Source of the DNA: Halobaculum magnesiiphilum
Lineage (GTDB): Archaea > Halobacteriota > Halobacteria > Halobacteriales > Haloferacaceae
Direction of reading: 5' to 3'
Length of the DNA: 64,000 nt
Assembly: GCF_019823105.1 (NCBI RefSeq)
Contig: NZ_CP081960.1
Location: 62,001 to 126,000 of the forward strand
Shown: positions 1 through 8,951 of the stretch, piece after piece
How the letters are laid out: the number at the start of each line of letters is the position of its first letter
Numbering within the stretch: position 1 is the stretch's first letter
Translations under genes and position numbers: made by a program
Notes under the pieces: generated by a model
The model's input: only the letters and a program-made list of their open reading frames with translations
Told to the model about the DNA's origin: nothing
Database searches by the model: none

Positions 1-2171
1 ACAAGTACCTCCGCGCCCACGAGGTCTTCGAGGACGTCGATCCGCCCGAGGGCGGCGTCGAGAAGGAGCCGAGCCACCATATCGAGGGCGACTGGGGTCG
101 GTTCGTCGTTCTCGGGGAGGACGGGGACCTTCACGCCGTTGACCGGGAGTCGGTCGGCGAGGAGACGCCCGAGACGGCCCGATTGGAGGTCGAATCCGAG
201 GTTTCGTTGGCTGATGGCTCCACCGTCGAGGTCCGTTCGGACTTCGCCCGCCAGAAGGCGAACGTGATGGAGAACTACGCGCCGGAGACCGTCGAGGAGA
301 TCACGACGGTCCCCGCCGAGAAGCTCCGACAGACCGCCCGAGAGTTCGCCGCGGCCGAGCGGGCCCAGTGGTTCACCGGCGAGGGGATCAACCACTGGTT
401 CTACGGCGCCAGCGAGGTGCAGCGGGGAATCTTCCTCGTGCAGGCGATGCTCGGGAACATCGGCGAGCGCGGCGCCGGCTACTACAACTACTCGGGCCAG
501 TACAAGATCGAACTCCTCGACGGGTACCCGACGTACGTCAACCCCGACGGCAACAGCGCCCACGGGATCTACCCGGGCCACATGTTCGCCTTCTTCGGCG
601 GGGAGACGCTCGACCCGAGCTCGATCCGCGGCGACTACGACGGCGACCTCGTCGCGCAGGACGACCTCGAGGAGCCGCTGATGCCGGAGGGGGCGTCCTC
701 GTTCAATCTCCACCGTCCCGAGGTCCTGTGGACGATGAACTGCAACCTCCTGAACCAGACCAAACACCAGGAGCACGTGATGCAGAACTTCGTCACCCAC
801 CCCGACACGGCGAACGAGCTGTTCGTCGTCTCGGACATGCACATGACCTACTCCGCGCGCTACGCGGACATCGTGCTCCCGGTTCCCTCCTGGCTGGAGT
901 GTGAGTACCCCGACATCACCGTCGGCCCGGAGAACCCCTTCGTCCACATGGACAGCGGGGTGATGGAGCCCATTTACGACACCAAACAGGACGGGGAGAT
1001 CGTCGCCCGCGTCGCCGAGAAGCTCGACGAGAAGATCCCGCCCGAGGAGCGCAACGTCGACTCCTTCCGCGACTACTTCGCGGAGTTCCTCGATGACGAC
1101 GGCGACGTGACGAACTACATTCAGGAGGCGTTCGACGCCGGGACGACCACGCAGGGGATCGACGTGGCGGACCTCCGCGACGGCCCCGAGCGCCTGAAGC
1201 TGAAGACGTATCCGCGGGTTCCCTTCTACTCGCAAGTTCACGACGACCGGCCGTTCTACACGAAGACCGGCCGCATGGAGTTCCACAAGGAGGAGGACAG
1301 GCTGATCGAGCTCGGCCGCGACGACATCCACCACTACGAGAGCGTGGAGGGGACACCGTACGACCCCGGCAAGCGCTGGGACGAGGCCAAAGACGGCACC
1401 AACGACCTGTTCGACGACGGCAACAGGTTCCACTACAACACGCCCCACCCGAAGTACCGAACCCACTCGTCGTGGGGGATGACCGACTGGAACCTCATCT
1501 GGTCCTCGCGTGACTTCGGGTCGACCAACGCCGACCCCGAGGGGACCGAGCGCCTCGTCGAGGACTTCTCGTTCCCGACCGGCGACGGCGAGACGAACGA
1601 CGCCCCGCCGCTGGGCGAGCCGTTCGTGGAGATGCACCCCAGCGACGCAGCGGACGTTGGCGTCGAGACAGGCGACTACGTCCGTATCTCCGGCGAGCGC
1701 GGGTCGATGGTCGTGCGCGTCATGGTGAGCGAGCGCCAGCGACCCACGGACGCCGGCGACGTAGGGCAGCTCACCATCTGGCACGGCTGGTGGGACCAGC
1801 AGTTCCCCGAGGACGAGGAGGCGCCCGACAAGGACGCCCACGGCTACAACGTGGCGACGAACATCTGGCTGGACCCGCTGCTGGAATCGGACGGCATGGT
1901 CCACAAGCCGACCTTCGGCGATCCCAACGTCTCCGACCTCGTCGACGAGGACATCGCCTGGCAGGGCGCCGGGTTCGCACAGGGGTACGAGGAGGCCGTC
2001 TGGGCGCCGACGGGCGTCGAGCGCGACACGCTCGTCGAGGTCGAGAAGTACGAGGAGGCCGACTGGCGCCCGGCCGACGCCCGGAAGGACGACCTGGTGA
2101 GCGACTACATCGACGGCAGCCTGCAGACGGACGCCGGAAGCGACGCCGGCGGCAGCGGAGGTGACTCCTGA
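1..2171 (+). CDS. narG: Respiratory nitrate reductase alpha subunit (3' part)
   Basis: The reading frame is open from the window edge (first full codon at 3), so only about the last 720 residues are seen; the Tat signal and N-terminal Fe-S ligands lie upstream. The visible part is the molybdopterin-bis-MGD oxidoreductase body, with segments such as WFTGEGINHWFYG and the C-terminal cofactor-binding domain (EMHPSDAADVGVETGDYVRISG). It would reduce nitrate to nitrite on the outer face of the membrane, as haloarchaeal Nar does. The call is supported by narH, narJ and a gamma subunit directly downstream. A TTG near 183 is not the real start. The stop overlaps the narH ATG by one base. Selenate or chlorate reductase relatives cannot be fully excluded from the C-terminal part, but norB and nirK nearby favour nitrate. 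Confidence 0.9.
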   Translation, partial: KYLRAHEVFEDVDPPEGGVEKEPSHHIEGDWGRFVVLGEDGDLHAVDRESVGEETPETARLEVESEVSLADGSTVEVRSDFARQKANVMENYAPETVEEITTVPAEKLRQTAREFAAAERAQWFTGEGINHWFYGASEVQRGIFLVQAMLGNIGERGAGYYNYSGQYKIELLDGYPTYVNPDGNSAHGIYPGHMFAFFGGETLDPSSIRGDYDGDLVAQDDLEEPLMPEGASSFNLHRPEVLWTMNCNLLNQTKHQEHVMQNFVTHPDTANELFVVSDMHMTYSARYADIVLPVPSWLECEYPDITVGPENPFVHMDSGVMEPIYDTKQDGEIVARVAEKLDEKIPPEERNVDSFRDYFAEFLDDDGDVTNYIQEAFDAGTTTQGIDVADLRDGPERLKLKTYPRVPFYSQVHDDRPFYTKTGRMEFHKEEDRLIELGRDDIHHYESVEGTPYDPGKRWDEAKDGTNDLFDDGNRFHYNTPHPKYRTHSSWGMTDWNLIWSSRDFGSTNADPEGTERLVEDFSFPTGDGETNDAPPLGEPFVEMHPSDAADVGVETGDYVRISGERGSMVVRVMVSERQRPTDAGDVGQLTIWHGWWDQQFPEDEEAPDKDAHGYNVATNIWLDPLLESDGMVHKPTFGDPNVSDLVDEDIAWQGAGFAQGYEEAVWAPTGVERDTLVEVEKYEEADWRPADARKDDLVSDYIDGSLQTDAGSDAGGSGGDS

Positions 2172-3352
2172 TGCCCGAGGTACACAACCCGCAGCTCGGC
2201 CGCGAGCACAGCTACCCCTACGAGCACCGCGAAGAGGAGCGCGACTGGCACTGGGGGATGGTGATCAACACGAACCGGTGTATCAACTGCAACACCTGCT
2301 CGTTCGCCTGCAAGTCCACCTGGACCAGCGGGGAGGGCGAGGAGTACATGTGGTGGATGAACGTCGAGACCGAGCCGTACGGCGGCTACCCGATGGGCTG
2401 GGACATGCGCCTGCTCGACGACCTGGGTCCCGACGAGACGATCTTCGAGGCGGCCGAGGACGGCGAGCAGGTCCGCGGCTACGTCGCCGCCAAGGAGGAG
2501 TGGGAGTACCCCGCCCTCGGGGACGACCAGTCTCACGGTGAGTACCCCGCCGGCGACGTGGTGGAGTCCGACCCCGAGAACGAGCAGTACCACGACATGT
2601 GGCAGTTCTACCTCCCGCGACTCTGCAATCACTGCAAGAACCCCGCCTGCCTGGCGGCGTGTCCGCGACAGGCGATCTACAAGCGCGAGGAAGACGGCAT
2701 CGTTTTGCTCGATCAGGAGCGGTGCCGGGGGTACCGCCGCTGCGTGAAGTCGTGCCCGTACCACAAGCCGATGTACAACCCCGAGACGGGCATCTCCGAG
2801 AAGCCCGTCGGCTGTTTCCCCCGCATCGAGGACGGCAACGTCCCGCGGTGTGTCTCCTCATGTATCGGGAAGACGCGGCTGCACGGGAACATCAACCGCG
2901 GACCGGACGCGGGTCACCCGAACGACGTCTCCTCGGCGGCCGACGGCCGTTCGCCGATCAACTACCTCGTCAAGTCCGACGAGAAGGTGGCGCTGCCGCT
3001 GTACCCGCAGTTCGGGACCCGGCCGCAGGTGTTCTACATGCCGCCGTACCACGTGCCGCCGGAGTTCCTCACGCAGATGTTCACGCCGAACGTCGACGAG
3101 AAGCGCAACGACTGGCCCGGCTCCACCTACGAGGAGTCGGTGAAGATCGTCCAGCAGCGCGCCCGCGACCCGAGCCACCACGTGCTCGGCATCCTCCAGC
3201 TGTTCGGCGCGACCACCCGGCTCATCGAGACGTACCGGGTGAAGGAAAACCGCGTGAAGGGCTGGGACCGCAAGGGGAAGAAGGTCGTCGACATGCCCAT
3301 CGAGGAGCCCATGGAGGTCCGCGAGGGCGAACAGTGGACCAACCAGCCGTGA
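2171..3352 (+). CDS. narH: Respiratory nitrate reductase beta subunit (Fe-S)
   Basis: This 393-residue ferredoxin-type subunit passes electrons from the gamma subunit to NarG. Cysteine groups are visible at C37/C40/C43/C47, C152/C155/C160/C164, C185/C191/C195 with Tyr188 in the place of one ligand (as Trp in E. coli NarH, typical of a 3Fe-4S site), and C215/C227/C231. The last group should have four cysteines (CxxC...CxxxC), but the first position is Pro212 (KPVGC), so one cluster seems to lack a ligand. It is shorter than E. coli NarH (about 510 residues). A GGAGGTGA Shine-Dalgarno lies in the end of narG and fixes the ATG start. There is no signal peptide; export would be with NarG. Confidence 0.92.
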   Translation: MPEVHNPQLGREHSYPYEHREEERDWHWGMVINTNRCINCNTCSFACKSTWTSGEGEEYMWWMNVETEPYGGYPMGWDMRLLDDLGPDETIFEAAEDGEQVRGYVAAKEEWEYPALGDDQSHGEYPAGDVVESDPENEQYHDMWQFYLPRLCNHCKNPACLAACPRQAIYKREEDGIVLLDQERCRGYRRCVKSCPYHKPMYNPETGISEKPVGCFPRIEDGNVPRCVSSCIGKTRLHGNINRGPDAGHPNDVSSAADGRSPINYLVKSDEKVALPLYPQFGTRPQVFYMPPYHVPPEFLTQMFTPNVDEKRNDWPGSTYEESVKIVQQRARDPSHHVLGILQLFGATTRLIETYRVKENRVKGWDRKGKKVVDMPIEEPMEVREGEQWTNQP

Positions 3353-3362
3353 GGTGATCACG

Positions 3363-4121
3363 ATGACCGAGCCATCACCCACTACGCCGACGGAACCGAA
3401 CGAGTTCGAGGAGCTGAAACGATACCACGGCTCCCGGGCGGCGCTGTACGCCGTCCTCGCGGGGGTGTTCTGCTACCCCGAGGAGGAGACGGTGGCGGAG
3501 TTGACCGACCCGGAGGCCAACGAGAGCATGTGCGAGGCGGCCGACCGGCTCGGCTGCGGCGACGCTGGCGACGACCTCGCGGCCGCTCTGACGGCCGCGG
3601 ATCTGGACGCCGAGACGTTCGCGGACGGCTACGACGCCCTGTTCGGGCTCCCGGGCGACGACGGCGAGTACCCGGTCGTTCCATACGAGGCCGACTACAC
3701 CGTCCGCGACGACCTGAGCGCCAAACAGCGGCGGATCGCGACCGTCTCCGGGTTACTGGACGCGTTCGATCTGGAGCGCGCCGACGACTATCACGAACGT
3801 CGCGACCACGTCGCCATCGAGCTGGAACTCATGCAGGTGCTCGCCGCCCGCCGGGCCGTCGCGGAGGCGGACCCCGACGGCGACGACGCGCGGACGCTCG
3901 AGCTCGCGGAGGCGACGGTGCTGTCCGAACACCTCGCGGACTTCCTCCCCGGCCTCGCACACGACCTCGGCGCGGCCGTCGAGGGCGAGGCGGTGCCGGA
4001 GCCGGCCGCGGAGGTGTACGTCGCCGCCGCGGACCTGGCGACCGAATTGATCGAGCGCGACCGCGCGAGCCATCCGGACCCGCCGGAGACGGAGGCCGCC
4101 AACGGGGGTGGGACAGCGTGA
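3363..4121 (+). CDS. narJ: NarJ/TorD-type molybdoenzyme assembly chaperone
   Basis: The product is an all-helical, acidic protein of about 252 residues from the TorD/DmsD/NarJ chaperone superfamily. Features include the N-terminal RAALYAVLAGVFCYPEEE segment and a central YPVVPYEADY motif. Such chaperones bind the apo-catalytic subunit and help insert the molybdenum cofactor before Tat export. ATG 3363 is preferred over the in-frame GTG at 3354 because GAGGTGATC, complementary to the archaeal 16S 3' end, sits just before it. It follows narH by 10 bases and overlaps the next gene by four bases (GTGA). The family is divergent, so the name rests partly on position in the operon. Confidence 0.82.
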   Translation: MTEPSPTTPTEPNEFEELKRYHGSRAALYAVLAGVFCYPEEETVAELTDPEANESMCEAADRLGCGDAGDDLAAALTAADLDAETFADGYDALFGLPGDDGEYPVVPYEADYTVRDDLSAKQRRIATVSGLLDAFDLERADDYHERRDHVAIELELMQVLAARRAVAEADPDGDDARTLELAEATVLSEHLADFLPGLAHDLGAAVEGEAVPEPAAEVYVAAADLATELIERDRASHPDPPETEAANGGGTA

Positions 4122-5191
4122 GCGACGCGGCCGGTCGCCCGTGGACGCGCCTCCCGGATCGCTCGGCCGTGACCGCCCGCGTCGATACCTCAGCGGCACT
4201 GGGTGCGACAGCCATCACGGCCGTCGTGTTGGCGCTGCTGCTGTCGGCGCAGGCGGCGATGGGCGCGGCCGTGACGAGCGGCAGCCAGCCGGTCGCGGCC
4301 GTCGACACCGCCCCGACCGAGCCAGGGGCGCTCGCGTGGGAGAACGCCACCGAGCGGACGGTCCAACTCAACCCCCAACAGATGGCGCTCCCGTACGGCG
4401 GCGGCAGCGTCGGCCAGCTCGCCGTCGAGACGGCGGCGAACGACACGCACGTCGCCTTCAGGCTGACCTGGGAGGATCCGACTGCCGACACGAACATCTC
4501 CGAGCCGGGCGCCTACAGCGACGCCGCGGCGATCATGGTCCGTCGGGGCGAGCAGCCGCCGATCATGATGGGCGGCGGCGACACGCCCGTCAACATCTGG
4601 TACTGGCGCGCGAGCTGGCAACACGGCGATCAGGACGTCGGCGGCGACATGTACACGTACCCGCACCCGGACGCCGAGACGAAGCCCGGACTCGCGGCCG
4701 ACAACCCGCTCTCGAAGCAGCGTTACGCCGACTACGGTCAGAACTACTACGCGAAGGGATACGGCTCGCTGAGCTACGCCGAGAACCAGCCCGTACAGGC
4801 CTCGGGCCGCCGGACCGACGACGGCTGGCAGGTCGTGTTCGTCCGCGAGCGAACGGCCAACGGCACCTACGACGCCGGGCTCACGGGCGGCGAGCCTGTC
4901 CACATCGCGTTCGCGGTCTGGAACGGCAGCGCCGACGAGGTGAACGGCAAGAAGTCGATAACCCTGCGGTTCAGCCAGCTACAGGGCGACGAGCTGTCGG
5001 TACCATCGGACTCCTCGGGCGACTCCGGCGGCTCGGGCGGTGACGGCGCCGCCGGCGACGGCGAGGGGACGGTGTCCGGCGACGACGGCCTCTGGGTCAC
5101 CCGGAGCTTCGGCAACGGGCTCGCCGGCGTCGTCGGCGTCGTCGTTGTCACGTACCTCGTCGCGTACCGGTCGATCAGACGGCGGTCCTGA
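4118..5191 (+). CDS. Haem-b type gamma subunit of the nitrate reductase (ethylbenzene dehydrogenase gamma-like)
   Basis: The start is GTG 4118 inside the narJ stop, giving 357 residues. An N-terminal hydrophobic segment (about residues 28-48) acts as signal or anchor. The body resembles the EB_dh/DdhC/SerC haem-b binding domain, with AFRLTWEDPTADTN, IMVRRGEQPPIMMGGG and VHIAFAVWNGSADEVNGKK. A Ser/Gly-rich linker and a C-terminal transmembrane helix (GLAGVVGVVVVTYLVAYRS) follow. It is predicted to lie outside the membrane next to NarGH and bind haem b, relaying electrons into NarH. Unlike bacterial NarI it is not a four-helix quinol oxidase, so quinol oxidation would need a separate cytochrome b/Rieske pair, expected upstream of this window. 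Confidence 0.75.
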   Translation: MSDAAGRPWTRLPDRSAVTARVDTSAALGATAITAVVLALLLSAQAAMGAAVTSGSQPVAAVDTAPTEPGALAWENATERTVQLNPQQMALPYGGGSVGQLAVETAANDTHVAFRLTWEDPTADTNISEPGAYSDAAAIMVRRGEQPPIMMGGGDTPVNIWYWRASWQHGDQDVGGDMYTYPHPDAETKPGLAADNPLSKQRYADYGQNYYAKGYGSLSYAENQPVQASGRRTDDGWQVVFVRERTANGTYDAGLTGGEPVHIAFAVWNGSADEVNGKKSITLRFSQLQGDELSVPSDSSGDSGGSGGDGAAGDGEGTVSGDDGLWVTRSFGNGLAGVVGVVVVTYLVAYRSIRRRS

Positions 5192-5206
5192 CACCACACA
5201 CCACTC

Positions 5207-6139
5207 ATGAACTCGGACGACTACGCGAACTGGAGCGCCCGGGGACGGGCGCCGGCTGAGGACGAACAGACGCTTCAAACTTCCTTGCGAGCGCCGGAGG
5301 CCGCGACACGCCGCGACGCCGCGCTCGGGTTGGTCGACGCGGCCGAGGAGGGCCTGGCCGGGGAGACGCTCTCTCGGCTCGCCGAGCGCGTCGAGCGGGA
5401 CGGCAACCCGGACGTGCGGCAGTTCGCCGTCGAGGCGCTCGGCGTCGCCGGCGCGGACGCGCCCGCGATCGCGCCCGCGGTCGACGACTCGAACGAGTGG
5501 GTTCGCGCGGAGGCCGTCGTCGCGCTGGCGCGGGCGGCGCCGGAGAGTGCAGGCGAGCGCCTACGGGAGGCCCTCACGGACGACTCGGGGTACGTCCGCC
5601 GAAACGCCGTCATCGCACTGGCGAAGACGGGAACCGCGGACGCGGCGACGCTGCGCGAGCGGCTCAAGGAGGATCCCCACGCCGGCGTGCGCGAGTACGC
5701 CGCGAAGTATCTCGCGACCTTCCCCGGGAAGGAGACAGAGACCGTGACCGTCCTCGCGGCTGTGCTCGCACGCGATTCCGAAGCCTTCGTTCGCGCTGGC
5801 GCAGCGACCGCGTTGGGCGAACTGGGGACTGACCGCGCGGAGGAGGCGCTTGAGTCGCAGGGCGTCACCGACCGCTCGGAGGACGTGGTCCGGGCCGCGA
5901 AGCTCGCGCTGGCGACTGCCCGCGGGGAGGACCCCGATGACATCGAGGTTCCGTCCTCGGCACCCGGCGGCGGCCCCGATCGCCCGGAGGAGACGCCCGG
6001 CGGACGACCCGGGGGCGTCGGCGCGCCCGGCGGTCCGCCGACCGACTTCTCTCGGGGGGCACCCGGCGGCCTCGGCGGCGGACCGAACGGCCCGCCGAGC
6101 GGTCCGGGCGGGCGAACCGACCGCGACGGACGGAGGTGA
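5207..6139 (+). CDS. HEAT-repeat protein of the nar operon
   Basis: This 310-residue protein is built from about six HEAT/PBS-lyase-like helical repeats (for example DGNPDVRQFAVEALGVAGAD, DDSGYVRRNAVIALAKTGTA), followed by a disordered Gly/Pro/Arg tail from about residue 245. It has no signal peptide or membrane helix. HEAT repeats are protein-binding scaffolds; with this position the simplest idea is help in assembling or maturing the reductase, but that is inference. It starts 15 bases after the gamma subunit. Its end carries a GGAGGTGA Shine-Dalgarno for the next gene. Confidence 0.7.
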   Translation: MNSDDYANWSARGRAPAEDEQTLQTSLRAPEAATRRDAALGLVDAAEEGLAGETLSRLAERVERDGNPDVRQFAVEALGVAGADAPAIAPAVDDSNEWVRAEAVVALARAAPESAGERLREALTDDSGYVRRNAVIALAKTGTADAATLRERLKEDPHAGVREYAAKYLATFPGKETETVTVLAAVLARDSEAFVRAGAATALGELGTDRAEEALESQGVTDRSEDVVRAAKLALATARGEDPDDIEVPSSAPGGGPDRPEETPGGRPGGVGAPGGPPTDFSRGAPGGLGGGPNGPPSGPGGRTDRDGRR

Positions 6140-6145
6140 CACGAC

Positions 6146-6760
6146 ATGAGCGACTACGAACTCGACGCGACCGGCGAAGAATCTGGCGAGGAGCCAGCGA
6201 CCGACGCGGGCGGTTCGGCGGCCGGGGCGGGCGAACGGCTGGGAATCGAGGTCCCCGAGGACCACGTCGCGGCGTTCGTCGCCGAGGCGTTCGAGGACCC
6301 CGAGAGCGACGCGACTTGGGAGTCGGTCGTCGACGAGTTCGTACCCGGCGACGCCCGTGACAACTGGCGTGACCTATCGATGCGCGACCGCGTCGCCGAG
6401 GTACTCTCGGCGGCAGACGACTACGATGCCCGCGCGGTCGACCTGCTCGACGAGGTTCCGTTGGACCGCGAGGAGCCGACCGACGCGATCGAGGCGACGT
6501 TCGAGGAGGCGATGCGCCTGCGGCGCAACGCCGACACGTTCCGCTCGGCCATCGCCGACGCCCACGCCGCCGGCCGGATCGACGACGACGGGCTCGTCGC
6601 GGCCGTCGAGGGCTACGGCTTCGAGACGGACGTCATCGCCGAGCGCGAGGACCTCGTCGAGGCGGTCGCCGAGCGCTACGGCTTCGGCTTCCGTCCCTAC
6701 GGCGGCACGCTGATGGACACCGACGACCCCGAGAACCGGGAGACCGGGGAGGTGTGGTGA
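6146..6760 (+). CDS. Uncharacterised acidic protein of the nar operon
   Basis: I do not recognise this 204-residue soluble protein. The first 30 residues are low-complexity and acidic. The rest looks globular and largely helical (VPEDHVAAFVAEAFEDPESD, LSMRDRVAEVLSAADDYDAR), ending in a Gly/Tyr-rich segment (YGFGFRPYGGTL). No cysteines, signal peptide or membrane helix are present. The ATG follows a strong GGAGGTGA by six bases, and the stop overlaps the next start by one base, so it is clearly translated in the nar transcript. It may be an accessory factor; no function is assigned. Confidence 0.65.
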   Translation: MSDYELDATGEESGEEPATDAGGSAAGAGERLGIEVPEDHVAAFVAEAFEDPESDATWESVVDEFVPGDARDNWRDLSMRDRVAEVLSAADDYDARAVDLLDEVPLDREEPTDAIEATFEEAMRLRRNADTFRSAIADAHAAGRIDDDGLVAAVEGYGFETDVIAEREDLVEAVAERYGFGFRPYGGTLMDTDDPENRETGEVW

Positions 6761-8337
6761 TGGTCGACGACCCGGCGCACAACTGCGACGCTCACGGCGG
6801 CGGCCGCGTCGGCGACTCCGCCGACCAGGACGCCGAGCTGGTCGAACGTGCGGCCGGCGCTCTCGCCGACGCATCGCTCCCCGACGGGCTCGCCGACGAC
6901 CCGTTCACGGCGGGCGTCGTCACGGACGTTCGCGCGGCCGACGGGACGGTCACGCTCGCCGTCTCCCTGGATTCGGCCCCGACCGTCGGGGAGATCGATC
7001 CCGAAACCGCCGATCTCGCGGTCGAGCGACTCCGGGGGGCCGTCTTCGAGGTCGCGGGCGTCGAGGAAGTCCGCGTCGAGGAGGTGGGTACCGAGGACAT
7101 GGACGCGCGCGACGAAGCACCCGGCGACGCGGGTGAGCACGACGACGTCGGCCACGGCGGCCACGGCGACGTGCACGAGCACCCCGCCCCGGCAGCCGAC
7201 CGGGCGCTCGACGGGGTCGACCACGTCGTCGCCGTCGCCAGCGCGAAGGGCGGCGTCGGCAAGACGACCGTCTCGGTCGCGCTCGCCCGTGCGCTGGCGG
7301 CCGACGGACTCGACGTGGGGCTGTTCGACGCAGACGTGTACGGCCCGAACGTGCCGGAGCTTCTCGATGTCGAGGGGCCGGTTCGCGCGACCGACGACGG
7401 CGCCGCCGCCCCCGTCGAGCGCGCCGGGATCGAGACGATGAGCGTCGGCCTCCTCGCGGACGGCGGTCCGGTCGCCTGGCGCGGGTCGATGGCCCACGAG
7501 GCGCTCTCGGAGCTGCTGTTCGACACCGCGTGGGGCCACACCGTCGACACTGCGGACGAGGCCGCTGCGCGAGACGTGGAAGTCGACGACGATGAGGTCG
7601 GCCGCCTCGACGTGCTCGTGCTCGACGTCCCCCCTGGAACGGGCGACATCCCGCTCACCATCACCCAGTCGGTCCCCGTCGACGGAACCGTGCTGGTGTC
7701 GACGCCGGCGGCGACGGCGCTGTCAGATACTGCTCGGTTCCGCGAGTTACTCGACGAGAACGGCGTCCCGACGCTGGGCGTCGTCAGCAACATGGACGGC
7801 TTCACCTGTCCGACCTGCGGCGACAGCCACGACCTGTTCGACGGAGATGTCGATGCCGGCGACACGCTGGAGTGTCCCGTGCTCGCGAGCCTCCCGTTCG
7901 ACGCGGACCTGCGCGACCGACTCGCCGTCGATCCCGCCGCGGACGGCGATGACGCCGTCCCGGACGCGGCCCGTGAGGTCGCGGCGGCCGTTCGGGAGCG
8001 GATCGGATTAGACGGCGACGACCCGGTGCCCTCGGCGGCCGTCGACGTGCGCGGGATGCCAGAGCGTCCGCGCCGCGAGCACGTCCGCGCGGAGGCCGCC
8101 GACACCGACCCCGGCGGGCGGCTGTCGGTTCTCGACTCGACGCCGCCGGACCCGCTGCTCGATGTGGTCGCCGCCGGGTTCGGCTGTCCACCGGACGCGC
8201 TCGATCCCCGCGTCCGCCGCCACGATGATGGCCGCTGGTCGCTGACGGTCGAGCGGCCGGTGGACGGGGCACCCACGGACGCCGAGCGTGCGGCTGCCGA
8301 CGCGGAATCGGGAGGGCCGGAGGTGACCGGCCGGTGA
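6760..8337 (+). CDS. Mrp/ApbC-type P-loop ATPase with N-terminal MIP18 domain and His-rich linker
   Basis: The 525-residue protein has a MIP18/DUF59-like domain (about 28-108), a His/Asp-rich linker (126-141), and an Mrp/NBP35-type ATPase with a deviant Walker A, SAKGGVGKTT (161-170), FDADVYGPN and DVPPGTGD motifs. A CPTC pair near residue 350 is typical of the Fe-S carrier function of this family. An extra C-terminal domain of about 120 residues ends it. Relatives bind and transfer Fe-S clusters to client enzymes; in this operon the clients could be NarH or NarG. ATG 6760 is chosen over GTG codons at 6754 and 6757 because it overlaps the upstream stop. The histidine-rich linker may bind metal. 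Confidence 0.82.
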   Translation: MVDDPAHNCDAHGGGRVGDSADQDAELVERAAGALADASLPDGLADDPFTAGVVTDVRAADGTVTLAVSLDSAPTVGEIDPETADLAVERLRGAVFEVAGVEEVRVEEVGTEDMDARDEAPGDAGEHDDVGHGGHGDVHEHPAPAADRALDGVDHVVAVASAKGGVGKTTVSVALARALAADGLDVGLFDADVYGPNVPELLDVEGPVRATDDGAAAPVERAGIETMSVGLLADGGPVAWRGSMAHEALSELLFDTAWGHTVDTADEAAARDVEVDDDEVGRLDVLVLDVPPGTGDIPLTITQSVPVDGTVLVSTPAATALSDTARFRELLDENGVPTLGVVSNMDGFTCPTCGDSHDLFDGDVDAGDTLECPVLASLPFDADLRDRLAVDPAADGDDAVPDAAREVAAAVRERIGLDGDDPVPSAAVDVRGMPERPRREHVRAEAADTDPGGRLSVLDSTPPDPLLDVVAAGFGCPPDALDPRVRRHDDGRWSLTVERPVDGAPTDAERAAADAESGGPEVTGR

Positions 8338-8822
8338 GCACACGGAACCACGCGCGGGCCGTCGGGGACGACGCAAGCGACGACACGGCGGCGTCGGGCG
8401 TCGCCGTGACCGTCAGCGCCGGCGACGACTATGCGGCCGTGGAGCTTGACCGCCTACGCACGATGGATCGAGAGCGCATCGAACGGGAGTACATGTGCGC
8501 CAGCGGCGAGCGCTGGGGCGGGGTGTGGCGAGGCGTTCCGATCGCAGCGGTGCTGGAGGTCGCGGACGTTGACCTCGACGGCGACGCCACCCACCTCCGA
8601 GTCGCCGCCGCGGGCGACTACGCCGTCTGCGTCCCGGTGGCGACCGCGCTCTCGGCCCACCTCGCGATCGAGCGGGACGGCGACCCGTTGCCGCCCGAAC
8701 GCGGCCCCCGGTTCCTCGCGCGGGTCGACGCCGGAAAGACGGTGAAGGCTGTTCGCGAACTCGAACTCCTCCGGCTGGACCCGTCGGACGACCCCGAGGA
8801 GTACGAGAACCTCGGATACTGA
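8334..8822 (+). CDS. Small sulfite-oxidase-fold (molybdopterin-binding domain) protein
   Basis: This 162-residue protein matches the core of the SUOX/YedY Moco domain. It has a single conserved cysteine in EYMCASGERW, then GVWRGVPIAAVLEVADV, and a C-terminal strand pair LAIERDGDPLPPERGPRFL with KAVRELELL. The usual longer N- and C-terminal parts and the dimerisation domain are missing, and there is no signal peptide, so it would be cytoplasmic. It may bind Moco and act in cofactor delivery or be a reduced enzyme. GTG 8334 overlaps the upstream stop (GTGA), placing it as the last gene of the nar operon. Family assignment is by motif only. Confidence 0.65.
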   Translation: MSTRNHARAVGDDASDDTAASGVAVTVSAGDDYAAVELDRLRTMDRERIEREYMCASGERWGGVWRGVPIAAVLEVADVDLDGDATHLRVAAAGDYAVCVPVATALSAHLAIERDGDPLPPERGPRFLARVDAGKTVKAVRELELLRLDPSDDPEEYENLGY

Positions 8823-8873
8823 TCGGCGACGAGCCTGGCGGCTCTGTCGTCGCTTCCGCCGCCAGCGCCGCCG

Positions 8874-8885
8874 GGAACATGTTCG
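8874..8885 (+). promoter_or_regulatory. NarO-type box upstream of norB
   Basis: GGAACATGTTCG differs at one base from CGAACATGTTCG, the semi-palindrome (CGAA-N4-TTCG) I recall for the haloarchaeal denitrification regulator NarO. It ends 67 bases before the norB ATG and about 40 bases before a weak TATA-like element near 8925. The same type of box occurs at 15341. Confidence 0.5.
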
Positions 8886-8951
8886 TGTCGGTCCCCGCCC
8901 CGGCGGAACGCCGGACGGACTGAAATCCCTCACGAGAGTATCCCCGACCGC

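Noticed and set aside
3530-4117. Long 5' extension of the gamma-subunit frame across narJ
   Set aside because: The extension is Arg-rich nonsense and overlaps the acidic narJ product; GTG 4118 with a GTGA overlap is the natural start.
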